Under the pieces are notes generated by a model that was not told where the DNA came from, ran no database searches, and was given only the letters and a program-made list of their open reading frames with translations. The position numbers and the translations under genes are program-made. Shown piece after piece: positions 45,159-53,720 of a DNA stretch of 64,000 nucleotides. The DNA is taken from the NCBI RefSeq assembly GCF_900100485.1, contig NZ_FNDH01000010.1, positions 17,680-81,679 on the forward strand. The letters run 5' to 3'. The stretch is from Nitrosomonas sp. Nm132 (GTDB lineage: Bacteria; Pseudomonadota; Gammaproteobacteria; Burkholderiales; Nitrosomonadaceae). Positions within the stretch are counted from its first letter, which is position 1; every line of letters begins with the position of its first letter.

Positions 45159-45343
45159 AGCTTTAACTACAAAATTAAATTTGTCGTAATCAACTTCAAA
45201 CTCCCCTGGTCGGGCCAATAGCCTCTATTGCTGCTGTTAGTCCAGTATTCTCAGCAGAAAATGATATGCTTCCTACCAGGAAAATTTAATGGATATCTTG
45301 GAAAAATACCTTTTCAGGAACGACTAACTAACAGGGATCTGCC

Positions 45344-45586
45344 ATGTGGGGACTCAAGCTCGCTGTATGCATCGCCTATGACTTACTCGATCTCACATTG
45401 GGACGAACACTTTTCATCATGCCTTTTGGTGGAGAGATCGTAGGCTGTGCACTTTGCGCCGCGATGTTTGGAACAAATGGGCTTCTCTATGGATTAGAAG
45501 CGCTGGATGTGACAGAACAGTTTGATGGATTCATTCCAACCGCAACGATTATTGCACTGATGAACAGACCGAAATCCGCTGGTTAA
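45344..45586 (+). CDS. Small two-helix membrane protein, conserved hypothetical
   Basis: An 80-residue protein with an AGGGA ribosome site. Two hydrophobic stretches are seen, LKLAVCIAYDLLDLTLG and EIVGCALCAAMFG. The tail LDVTEQFDGFIPTATIIALMNRP is polar. I recognise this as a type of short inner-membrane protein found widely in proteobacteria without known function. The region 45159-45343 before it shows nothing else. Confidence 0.6.
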   Translation: MWGLKLAVCIAYDLLDLTLGRTLFIMPFGGEIVGCALCAAMFGTNGLLYGLEALDVTEQFDGFIPTATIIALMNRPKSAG

Positions 45587-45973
45587 CCCGCGGTATACGA
45601 GGTAGAAATGATCTGATTTTTTATCTGTCAGGATTTCTAAAAGCTTTAGCGTCTTTTTGAGGCATTCGAAATAACCATTACCCTCTCTCAACATAAAGCA
45701 GTTACCCACAGCCTTATCCACGGAAATTGTGGATAATAGGTTTTAGCTAAAAATGCCAAACCAGGCAACATTGCTCTCGTCTGTGCCAGCAGTTCCTTAT
45801 AAAACCCACTAAATAAAGGTACCCCGAGAGAATTCATAACGAAAAAAGCATAAAATTGATGCGGCCATATATTTCCCATAGGTAAGCCTGATGGAAACAA
45901 ATCACTACACGCGCGGTCAAGCAGCCCTTTCAAGAAATTGGAAAGTAAATGGATATTCAAAAAATCAGCATAA
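45587..45973. other. Non-coding stretch with degraded sequence
   Basis: No intact gene. On the minus strand a frame through 45700-45960 contains GLPMGNIWPHQFYAFF followed by MNSLG, which faintly recalls the GLPIGN motif of reverse transcriptases, but the flanking motifs are absent. It is probably debris next to the HsdR-like fragment. Confidence 0.3.
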
Positions 45974-46105
45974 ATGATCAAATCTAACTTTTCAGTATTG
46001 AGCCAGCACGACGAGCAGTTGCTGCGTCTTGGTATGCTGGCTGAAAAGTATTTTGCAGATGATCCCCATACTTGCCTTCTCAAGCTGCGTCAATTCGCTT
46101 ACTGA
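45974..46105 (+). pseudogene. N-terminal fragment of HsdR-like (DUF4145) restriction subunit
   Basis: Only 43 residues: MIKSNFSVLSQHDEQL, then LRLGMLAEKYFADDPHTC and LLKLRQFAY, then stop. This is the typical first segment of type I restriction R subunits and related DEAD-box proteins with an N-terminal DUF4145 domain. Motor and nuclease parts are gone. It lies 50 bp before the HNH nuclease gene, so it may mark a former defence locus. Confidence 0.6.
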
Positions 46106-46155
46106 AATAAAATCCTATTAACACCAACAAGAAATTTTGAAGACTAAAGCGAATC

Positions 46156-47194
46156 ATGTCGCGTTTTTATGAAATAGAACCAACTGCAGAAAATTATTGG
46201 CGTGCCATTATTCTTTTTGGACGAAATTCTGCTTCGTACAAATTCGCTCTTGCAAAAACCCTTTTCGATTTTCAGTCATTGGGGAAAACACAAATCACCC
46301 TTGAAGAACTTGCAGTGCCATACGCTGCACACCTTTGTGAACATCTAAAAAAACATCCAAAACAAGGCACAAGTGAGCAGAGTACATTTCTGGATAAGCT
46401 ACGTGCATTTAATCAGGGTGAAATAGAGAAGGACGAAATGACTTCCCATACTTTGCGCTATGGTTTCATTAATGTGCTTGATGCTTTCCATAACGTTCAT
46501 GGTACAGAGATTGGTATCCGCTTTTTTATTGATTATTGATGAACGTAACAAGAAAAATGCAATTCAATTAACAGAAGGTTTTATGCGTCTAGGGGAACAG
46601 CAGCAATTTGCTAATCTTGTACAAGAAACCGAGTCACGCTGGCAACTAGTTGAGGCCGCATGGGAAAACAATCTCTCCCGGAACTTGATGCTTGTAGAAT
46701 ACGAAGAGGAAAGTTGTTTACTTATGGGTGTCAATGCCATACGGCGTACCACAGTCACATCGGCACGGCCTGCATTGAATGGTTATCAGAAAGGGCGGTG
46801 CTTTTATTGTTTTCGGGAGATCTCTGTAGTTCTTGAAAAGGAAGAAGTAGCCGAAGTTGATCATTTTTTTCCGCATATGCTAAAGCAGTGTGACAGCCGC
46901 AAACCAATTGATGGCATAGCAAATTTAGTTCTGGCTTGCCAAGAATGCAATCGTGGCGAAAATGGCAAGTTTGACAGACTTCCATCCACTGAATTGCTGG
47001 AACGCCTTTTTAACCGGAATGAATATCTGATTACATCACACCACCCCCTTCGAGAAACACTTATTTCCCAGACAGGGAATACAACTGAGAAACGCCAAGC
47101 ATACCTGCAAGATGCATACAATTGCTCAACCCTTCGTATTGGAGCTGGAGGGCGTAAATGGCAGCCTAGACAGCAAGGAGTGGCAATTTTTTAA
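46156..47194 (+). pseudogene. HNH endonuclease gene with a frameshift
   Basis: Two frames join into one protein of about 345 residues. The first (46156-46539) begins MSRFYEIEPTAENYW and stops shortly after GIRFFID. The other frame (from about 46535) carries ERNKKNAIQLTEGF and the HNH domain: CFYCFREI, VDHFFPHM, then NLVLACQECNRGENGKF, with the zinc Cys pairs and the catalytic His. A one-base change near 46535 would rejoin them. It may be a real frameshift or a sequence error. The 3' end overlaps the convergent methyltransferase gene by 29 bp. The N-terminal region is not a family I can name. Confidence 0.7.
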
Positions 47195-47771
47195 GAACAA
47201 TATTGGTCCATTCCACTCTCCTATCTTCTTGGTAATCTATTTCACGATGCAATAACATGGTCTCCGATTGAATGAACAAAGAAACCAATTTATCCACTTC
47301 AATAGCACTATAGAGTTTGCCGTTTTCACGGCGATCTTTGCTATTTGTTCCACGGAAAGAAACAATTATTATGCCCCCGACAGCGGCAATTCGTACTAGA
47401 TTTACTACTGCACAAGCAATCTGATCTTCTGTCAAATGCATGATGACTGCGGAACATAACACATTGACGAAGAAGGAATCTGTCTGTCTCTCTAATAGTG
47501 GCAAGCTGTCACGGACAAAGGAAATATTCGGGTAAAACCCTCTTGCCTGCTGCAGCATTCCCTCCGAAGCATCAATGCCTGTAACTGAGTACCCTTGCTC
47601 AGACAACCAAGAACTATCACGCCCTATGCCACAGCCAACATCAGCACAAACCCCATTTTTGACGAAAAACTGATTAATAAGTTGATAAACACGAGCTGGT
47701 ACTAGCGTTTTGTGCAACGCAGCAATTTGCTCAGCAGAGCTGTCATAAACTGAAATGGTTTGATCATCCAT
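47166..47771 (-). CDS. Class I SAM-dependent methyltransferase
   Basis: A 201-residue small methyltransferase. Motif I is ADVGCGIGRDSSWLSEQG, motif II is VTGIDASEGML, and the motif IV region is VLCSAVIMHL. There is no DNA-recognition domain and no NPPY or PC motif, so DNA methylation is not indicated; small-molecule or protein substrates fit better. It is convergent with and overlaps the broken HNH gene. This tight pairing suggests the two moved together. Confidence 0.75.
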   Translation of the reverse strand: MDDQTISVYDSSAEQIAALHKTLVPARVYQLINQFFVKNGVCADVGCGIGRDSSWLSEQGYSVTGIDASEGMLQQARGFYPNISFVRDSLPLLERQTDSFFVNVLCSAVIMHLTEDQIACAVVNLVRIAAVGGIIIVSFRGTNSKDRRENGKLYSAIEVDKLVSLFIQSETMLLHREIDYQEDRRVEWTNIVLKKLPLLAV

Positions 47772-48131
47772 AAATTATACTAATTAATCACAACAAATTG
47801 TTATATACATCAGCATCTTGCATGCTTTGCTATAATTGTAAAAATGCACTGATTGTTTAGCATCATAAAGGTTTAAATTTATAGTAGCTGACTGCTGAGA
47901 GCTACTGCCATTTATCAAATCAATAAAATTGCTGTATGCAGTGAGTAGCATTTCTACCTTGGATATTGAACTACTAATCATCATCATCGCAATATATCAT
48001 TTCCCTGAAGTATTCCCATGAGTAGAGAGTTAGCCATGGTCGATTAGGAATCAACAAGAATTATTGAATATCATTCGCTCTGCTTATAAATAACCCAAAG
48101 CAGTCTTTGGTTTTGAAAAGATCGAAGCATT
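47772..48131. other. Gap without recognised feature
   Basis: About 360 bp of AT-rich DNA. A 67-residue frame on the minus strand (47784-47987) has no ribosome site or recognisable motif. It presumably holds the promoters of the methyltransferase and of the RNase H-like gene. Confidence 0.4.
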
Positions 48132-48486
48132 ATGAATCACCTACAGATTTTTACCGACGGCAGTGTGAATACACAATTAAAGGTAGGGTATGGTGCCTAC
48201 CTGGCGATCGCTAACTTGGCTACACCCATAGAATCGCTGAAAGATACCGTGAAAGTGAAGCGTTTTGAACAAACCAAGCTCGACCAGATTGGAATTACAA
48301 ACGTTGTTGTGGGCGCTGAGCGAAGCGACTGCTTCGAACAATAGCTGCGACATGGTTTTGGCGGTTTATACCGATTCGCAAAATATTATCGGTCTGCCAG
48401 GGAGATGCGCCCACCTTGTCCAAAGTTACGATGATGACATCATCATCACGTTCCTTATCATGATTGACAGGTTATTGAGTCTTTAG
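48132..48486 (+). pseudogene. RNase H-like gene with frameshift
   Basis: The first frame starts MNHLQIFTDGSVN, with the first catalytic Asp, and continues to KVKRFEQT near 48275. The next frame carries SSTRLELQTLLWALSE, with the catalytic Glu, and VYTDSQNIIGLP, with the third Asp. The last part after LVQ is also degraded. Joined, they give an RNase HI-type domain of about 115 residues. Two breaks make it a pseudogene unless the sequence is in error. Confidence 0.65.
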
Positions 48487-48541
48487 TACCGCCCCTTTCC
48501 CTATTCAAATTTCACAAGTCGAACAGACAGGAGTCACCCTT

Positions 48542-49774
48542 ATGTCTCAAGCTAGCGCTTACGAACAATACATGCTAGAACTAATCAATGCCGAACGTGC
48601 TAAGGTTGGCGCTCAACCTCTCGCCTTTGACGGTGATTTGAACGAATCGGCAGAGAATCATAGTAGCTGGATGATCGCAACCGATACTTTCTCTCATACC
48701 GGCGCAGGTGGATCAAATCCAGGTGATCGCATGAAAGCAGCGGGTTATGTATTCTCTGGCTCTTGGGCTTGGGGAGAAAATATTGCCTGGATGAGCACCC
48801 GCGCACCGGCAGGTTTACTGGATGAAGTGGAACAATTGCATGCATCGTTAATGAATTCAACAGGTCATAGGACAAACATATTAAATGACACCTACCACGA
48901 AATTGGAGTCGGTCTGGCGGTTGGTCAGTACAGTAGCTACGAAGGGGCTTTTGTGACACAAAACTTTGCCCGGACTGCATCTCATTCTTTCTTAACGGGT
49001 GTTGCATTTGACGACTTGGATGGTGATAATCGTTATGATATCAATGAAGGATTAGGTAGCTTCACTGTCAGCGCCAAAAATAATACAACCGGTACCATCA
49101 CAACGACGCAGACTAGCCCAGCTGGTGGTTACGAACTAGAACTCGCTTCCGGAAGTTATACAGTCAGTTTTTCTAGTAGTGGACTTACTACAACGACTCA
49201 ACAAGTTAGCATTAATAGTAAAAATATAAAACTCGATCTGGTCGATCCAATCAGCAGCAGCACCCGATCCCAGCCAGTATCTAACACAATCTTTGGTACA
49301 TCAGGCTCAGATATACTGATGGGAACTTCTGGCGCTGATGTCATCTCTGGTTCGGGTGGCAACGACAAACTTTACGGTAATGCAGGCAACGACAAAATTG
49401 ATGGGGGTAGCAATAGCGATAAACTATGGGGTAACGCAGGAGCAGATACTTTAACGGGTGGAACAGGCAACGATATTTTCGTATTCAACGCTTCCTTTAT
49501 CAGCGCCATCGATAAAATTACCGACTTCTCTCCAGTCGATGACATTATCCATTTAGAGAACGCTATTTTTACCAGTCTAACCACCGGCAGCCTCAACGCT
49601 GCAGCTTTCCACATCGGCACTGCAGCGCACGATGCCACAGACCGGATCATTTACAATATGCAAACTGGCGCTCTCAACTATGACGCCGACGGCATCGGTG
49701 GCGCAAGTGCCCAGCAATTCGCCCAACTAACCGGCGGACTTACGCTAACCAATACGGATTTTTACATTATCTAA
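48542..49774 (+). CDS. Secreted CAP-domain (SCP/PR-1) protein with RTX calcium repeats
   Basis: A 410-residue protein. The CAP domain spans 8-150 (INAERAKVGAQPL, then NHSSWM, FSHTG, WGENIAW, and GHRTNIL, with the two conserved His). Residues 155-235 look like a carboxypeptidase-regulatory-type beta domain (GVAFDDLDGDNRYD). Then come RTX nonapeptides with GGNDKLYGNAGNDKIDGG, and a C-terminus ending LTNTDFYII, typical of type I secretion substrates. There is no N-terminal signal peptide, as expected. No ABC/HlyD secretion genes are nearby. Ribosome site AGGAG. Confidence 0.85.
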   Translation: MSQASAYEQYMLELINAERAKVGAQPLAFDGDLNESAENHSSWMIATDTFSHTGAGGSNPGDRMKAAGYVFSGSWAWGENIAWMSTRAPAGLLDEVEQLHASLMNSTGHRTNILNDTYHEIGVGLAVGQYSSYEGAFVTQNFARTASHSFLTGVAFDDLDGDNRYDINEGLGSFTVSAKNNTTGTITTTQTSPAGGYELELASGSYTVSFSSSGLTTTTQQVSINSKNIKLDLVDPISSSTRSQPVSNTIFGTSGSDILMGTSGADVISGSGGNDKLYGNAGNDKIDGGSNSDKLWGNAGADTLTGGTGNDIFVFNASFISAIDKITDFSPVDDIIHLENAIFTSLTTGSLNAAAFHIGTAAHDATDRIIYNMQTGALNYDADGIGGASAQQFAQLTGGLTLTNTDFYII

Positions 49775-50023
49775 TTAAGTAGAAATTGCAGCTGGAGCAA
49801 TAGGTAACCACGAGTCATCACCGCGCTCCAGATCATCGCCTCTTGTTTGAAGCTAAGCAGTTATCGATTGGATCATATATCTGGGATGGAGGCTGGTGCT
49901 CCTTATAGCAATATTCATTCGGCACGATTTCCCTCACCATGCGATGAGACCATGACGCACTCATTTCTTATCACCGTCAGCGAGATACACGATTAGCGCT
50001 TACCCGATTTAAACTCTAAGCGA

Positions 50024-50944
50024 TTAGATCATCCCGCCATTCTCGAGCCATTCGCGACACTCATGGCTAAGAACCCGCTTGCAAGTGGCATCGTACAGAG
50101 CCATCTCTTCCTTAGACAAGATATCACGCCAGCGACCATTCGTACCCTTGTGGAGAAAGGTATTTGCGCCGCCCTTCCAAAAATGACCGCCCCCAGGTAC
50201 GTATAGCTCACCTTGACGTTTCATTTCAGTGAACGAAACTGCCTTGATGATCCCAGCCCAGGAGCTCTCGGACACATCGATCTCCAAAAATGCAGCCATG
50301 CGGCGGACCTCTCGCTCAGTATTCTCAAGCATATCGCTATAGTGAAACAACTGAATATTCGGCAAGTGACGAAAATTCCACCAGGACTGTACGTTAGAAA
50401 GATGGGACCAGTATGGCCAGCCATCAGCCTCCCACCCGAATCCACCACGCGTCATCCAATTTCGCCAGAAGGTATGGATATCATCCGGTGGGCGTGGGAA
50501 TTCATCACCCTGACGACCAGGCAGCAGATTCATCAACATAAAGAACTCATCCTTCATGCCTGTATAGTGATTCCACAAAGACATGAAAACATCCTTCGCG
50601 TCTCGGGCGATGTAGAGATACTTAAATTTCTCGTTGTATAACATACCATCGAGCGGCAAATGCGTTTTGATAAAGCGACGATGCTTCTGCGCTGTTAGTC
50701 TGTTCAGTATCACTTCAAGGGGCATGATCCGCATATCTAGCCACGGTGACATTTCCGCAGGTGCTGCCGGAAAATTTCCTTCTGGAAAGAGAAGATGAGC
50801 AACGATGGCTTGAGTCCACGTCGTGCCCGCTTTGTATGACGTCGCGACGATAATATCGTCATCGCGCGGCTCGAAATAATCCCAGCGAGTACTGTCAAAA
50901 TGATGGTTCTGATAGATACGTGTTCGTTCAGGCAAGATCGACAT
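50024..50944 (-). CDS. PAPS-dependent sulfotransferase
   Basis: A 306-residue cytosolic-type sulfotransferase. The 5'-phosphosulfate loop is YKAGTTWTQ (near residue 38), the 3'-phosphate motif is ARDAKDVFMSLWNHY, and the C-terminal PAPS motif is KGTNGRWRD. The catalytic His is probably in KTHLPLD. The family resembles animal SULT1-like enzymes, which in bacteria often act on lipids or small alcohols. The acceptor is unknown. It stands alone with only a weak ribosome site. No PAPS-synthesis genes are nearby. Confidence 0.88.
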   Translation of the reverse strand: MSILPERTRIYQNHHFDSTRWDYFEPRDDDIIVATSYKAGTTWTQAIVAHLLFPEGNFPAAPAEMSPWLDMRIMPLEVILNRLTAQKHRRFIKTHLPLDGMLYNEKFKYLYIARDAKDVFMSLWNHYTGMKDEFFMLMNLLPGRQGDEFPRPPDDIHTFWRNWMTRGGFGWEADGWPYWSHLSNVQSWWNFRHLPNIQLFHYSDMLENTEREVRRMAAFLEIDVSESSWAGIIKAVSFTEMKRQGELYVPGGGHFWKGGANTFLHKGTNGRWRDILSKEEMALYDATCKRVLSHECREWLENGGMI

Positions 50945-51362
50945 CTTTGTGACCTATTATGAAAAATGATTTATTGCTAACTTATAAAAACAATCTTGAT
51001 TTAGCAAGAGGTAAGTCGTATTGATAAAAAGTAAAATTAGCTGCAGTTTTATATTCGACATAATTGCAAACCAAAGTGATGCATCGAGCAGACTAACAAT
51101 ACAATTTTCAGTAACACAGAAATGTAATATTAACTCTATCAGTTAATTCTTTTCCCCAGAAATGGAAGACTTTCTCCTAACCTTCCAATTTTTTGGATCT
51201 ACTACTTCAAATCCATTCGTTCCTATCCACTTGAAATGACCAGAGTTCGGTCTCCAAAATGGCGCAATACATTACGTTATAAATGAGATCTATTACGTTA
51301 GGTATCATGATATTTCTTCATGTTGATTAATAACCTGCCAGTCTAGCTTTCAACAAATCATA
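50945..51362. other. Gap of about 420 bp without recognised feature
   Basis: AT-rich, no open frame with coding character, no tRNA and no clear repeat. It should contain the sulfotransferase promoter (minus strand) and the 3' end of the yciA transcript. Confidence 0.4.
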
Positions 51363-51803
51363 TTATTCTTGCGGTACCACTCTTGGTCGCCGATTATCAT
51401 CGATAGCCACGTAAGTCAGCACCGCTTCGGTCACTTTGATGCAAATCTCTTCCCCCCCTTCCCGTGCACCGCGCTGGGCATAGACCGACACAGCGACAGC
51501 GATCGAGGTGCGCCCTATCTTAACGATATCGGCGTAGAAGCTGACGATATCACCCACAAACACAGGTTGTGCGAACACAAAGGAATTGACGGCCACGGTT
51601 GCGACGCGTCCGTGCGCGCGCCGAATAGCGGGGATACTGCCAGCCATATCGACTTGCGACATAATCCAGCCGCCAAAAATATCACCTGCATAATTGGTAT
51701 CCGCTGGCATCGGTACCGTACGCAATATGGGTTGACCTTCTGGTAAAGAAACATGCAGTGCCGGGTCATTCGGAAAGTTGTGCATTGTTGGCTTAAAACT
51801 CAC
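51363..51803 (-). CDS. yciA: Acyl-CoA thioesterase YciA
   Basis: A 146-residue hotdog-fold enzyme that hydrolyses acyl-CoA. The signature MPADTNYAGDIFGGWIMSQ is present, with the catalytic Asp in GDIFGGW, followed by VAVNSFVFAQPVFVGD. It begins at a GTG (51801-51803); an in-frame ATG at 51785 is an alternative start. It lies 32 bp after the acyl-CoA ligase on the same strand and probably shares its transcript. Confidence 0.88.
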   Translation of the reverse strand: MSFKPTMHNFPNDPALHVSLPEGQPILRTVPMPADTNYAGDIFGGWIMSQVDMAGSIPAIRRAHGRVATVAVNSFVFAQPVFVGDIVSFYADIVKIGRTSIAVAVSVYAQRGAREGGEEICIKVTEAVLTYVAIDDNRRPRVVPQE

Positions 51804-51835
51804 TCAATATGATTCGGAAAATCGTCCATTTTCTA

Positions 51836-53656
51836 TCAGTGCCCAGCATATAGATGCTTTATCTCATCCTTATAGTGCTCCAGAATTTTTGATCGCTTCA
51901 ATTTCAAGGTAGGTGTCAGCATTTCATTCGTCACTGTCCATAGTTCAGGGATTAAAGCAACACGATATATTTTGGCATACCCGGGAAATTCATGAATTTT
52001 CCGGGTAATCATTTCCAGCACGACTTCTTTTGCCTGCTCATTTTTCGCTAGTTGCTCCGGGTCTGCCGCCACTTGGCATTGTGCAGCAACCCTTTCCCAG
52101 CCACGCTTACTCAATACCACCAATGCGCTCAAATAAGAGCGTCCTTCCCCTATAACCATGACTTGCTCGAACATTGGATCCCGCAGAATAGCTGCCTCCA
52201 TATCTGCTGGTGGCACCTTCTCACCCGTGGACGTCACGATGATATCTTTCAAGCGTCCGGTAATCGTGATTCGCCCTTGCTCATCGATACTGGCAATATC
52301 CCCCGAATTCAACCAACCATCATCGGAGATGATCGCTCGAGTGGCTTCCGGATTATTCCAGTAGCCCAGCATGACATTAGGGCCGCGAACCAGCAAGGCA
52401 CCATGTTCACCCAGCTTAACTTCCACACCCGGAATAGGCTGACCCACGCTGGAAGGAAGATTATTATCCACGCGGTTGGCACAGACCACCGGACTACTTT
52501 CAGTCATTCCATAGCCCTGCAATATCGGCAATCCTAGGCCAATAAAGACACGTGAAATTTCAGGCGATAATGCTGCTCCCCCACTCATCGCCTGCTGTAA
52601 ACGCCCCCCCAGTTTATCCATCAATTTACGCGCCACCAGCTTGTTCAGCAGTGGCCACAGTAAATGGGATAAATGCCAGGAATCACGCCCTTGCTGATAC
52701 TCAAACCGGCTGTAACCTACTTCTACTGCCAAATCGAATAACTTTCTAGCCAGCGCCGGCCCTTCTGCCAGTTTCGCGCGTATCCCCGCATACACGCGTT
52801 CATAGATGCGGGGAACGGAGACAAGGATAGTTGGATGAATCGTGAGTAAATCTTCTTGCAATAATTGAATTGAACGAGCGTAAGCAACTGTGGCGCCGCA
52901 CATCATTGGCACATAATAACCAGAAGTACGCTCGAAAGTATGCGAGAGCGGCAGAAACGAAAGCAGGAGATCATCAGGTGTCACGATGACAACCTGGGCA
53001 GAACCATATGCATTGGTCAGGATATTATGGTGACTAAGCATGACACCTTTGGGGCGACCAGTCGTTCCGGAGGTATAGATGATTGTTGCCAGGGCATGTG
53101 GATCCGTATTCAGATGCTGAGTATCGCTCCCCTGCTCCGGCAGCCATTTACTCAATGCAATCACTCGATCATCCTCCGCTTTATACCTATTTTCCTCCAA
53201 TAAAGTCATGATTACAATGCGCGACAGTGCTGTGAGCTGATCCTGTACTGACGAAAACACCTCCCACTGGGTCAGTTTCTCCACCAGCAGCAATTTGACA
53301 CCCGCATTCTGCAGACAATAAGCTGCATTCTCAGCGCGATCTTCGGTATAAAGCGGCACAACAACCAGGCCCAACCCTAAAGCTGCCTGCTCAAACATTA
53401 CCCATTGTGAGCAGTTTCTGGACATCACTGCAACCCGATCACCGAGAGATAAATTTTCTCGTGACAACGCAGCTTGCCACCTTGCGACAGCTCTTTCCAT
53501 CTCAGCCCAGGTATAATCACGCCATTCTTCAGTAGTATCATCGTAGTCACGATACGCCACTGATTCAGGAGAACGACGCACCCGCTCTCCGAATAAACCA
53601 TCAAGTGTTTTAGCAACCTCCACTGGAATGACACTTGTATGCTGACTACCCCTCAC
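51836..53656 (-). CDS. Long-chain acyl-CoA synthetase (AMP-dependent)
   Basis: A 606-residue adenylate-forming ligase of the FadD15/FACL type. It has the P-loop IIYTSGTTGRPKGVMLSHHN, the motif PLSHTFERT, GYGMTESSP, and LNSGDIASIDEQGRITITGRLKD with the hinge. The fatty-acid gate region is like that of long-chain members. It starts at GTG with a GGGAGA ribosome site. The downstream yciA and the upstream fadE make a fatty-acid activation, turnover and oxidation group. Confidence 0.88.
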   Translation of the reverse strand: MRGSQHTSVIPVEVAKTLDGLFGERVRRSPESVAYRDYDDTTEEWRDYTWAEMERAVARWQAALSRENLSLGDRVAVMSRNCSQWVMFEQAALGLGLVVVPLYTEDRAENAAYCLQNAGVKLLLVEKLTQWEVFSSVQDQLTALSRIVIMTLLEENRYKAEDDRVIALSKWLPEQGSDTQHLNTDPHALATIIYTSGTTGRPKGVMLSHHNILTNAYGSAQVVIVTPDDLLLSFLPLSHTFERTSGYYVPMMCGATVAYARSIQLLQEDLLTIHPTILVSVPRIYERVYAGIRAKLAEGPALARKLFDLAVEVGYSRFEYQQGRDSWHLSHLLWPLLNKLVARKLMDKLGGRLQQAMSGGAALSPEISRVFIGLGLPILQGYGMTESSPVVCANRVDNNLPSSVGQPIPGVEVKLGEHGALLVRGPNVMLGYWNNPEATRAIISDDGWLNSGDIASIDEQGRITITGRLKDIIVTSTGEKVPPADMEAAILRDPMFEQVMVIGEGRSYLSALVVLSKRGWERVAAQCQVAADPEQLAKNEQAKEVVLEMITRKIHEFPGYAKIYRVALIPELWTVTNEMLTPTLKLKRSKILEHYKDEIKHLYAGH

Positions 53657-53720
53657 GTTTTCTCCCTGCCTCTATTAACTAACTGCGATATTCACAGGAG
53701 CCCGATCTCGCCTCCTGTTT

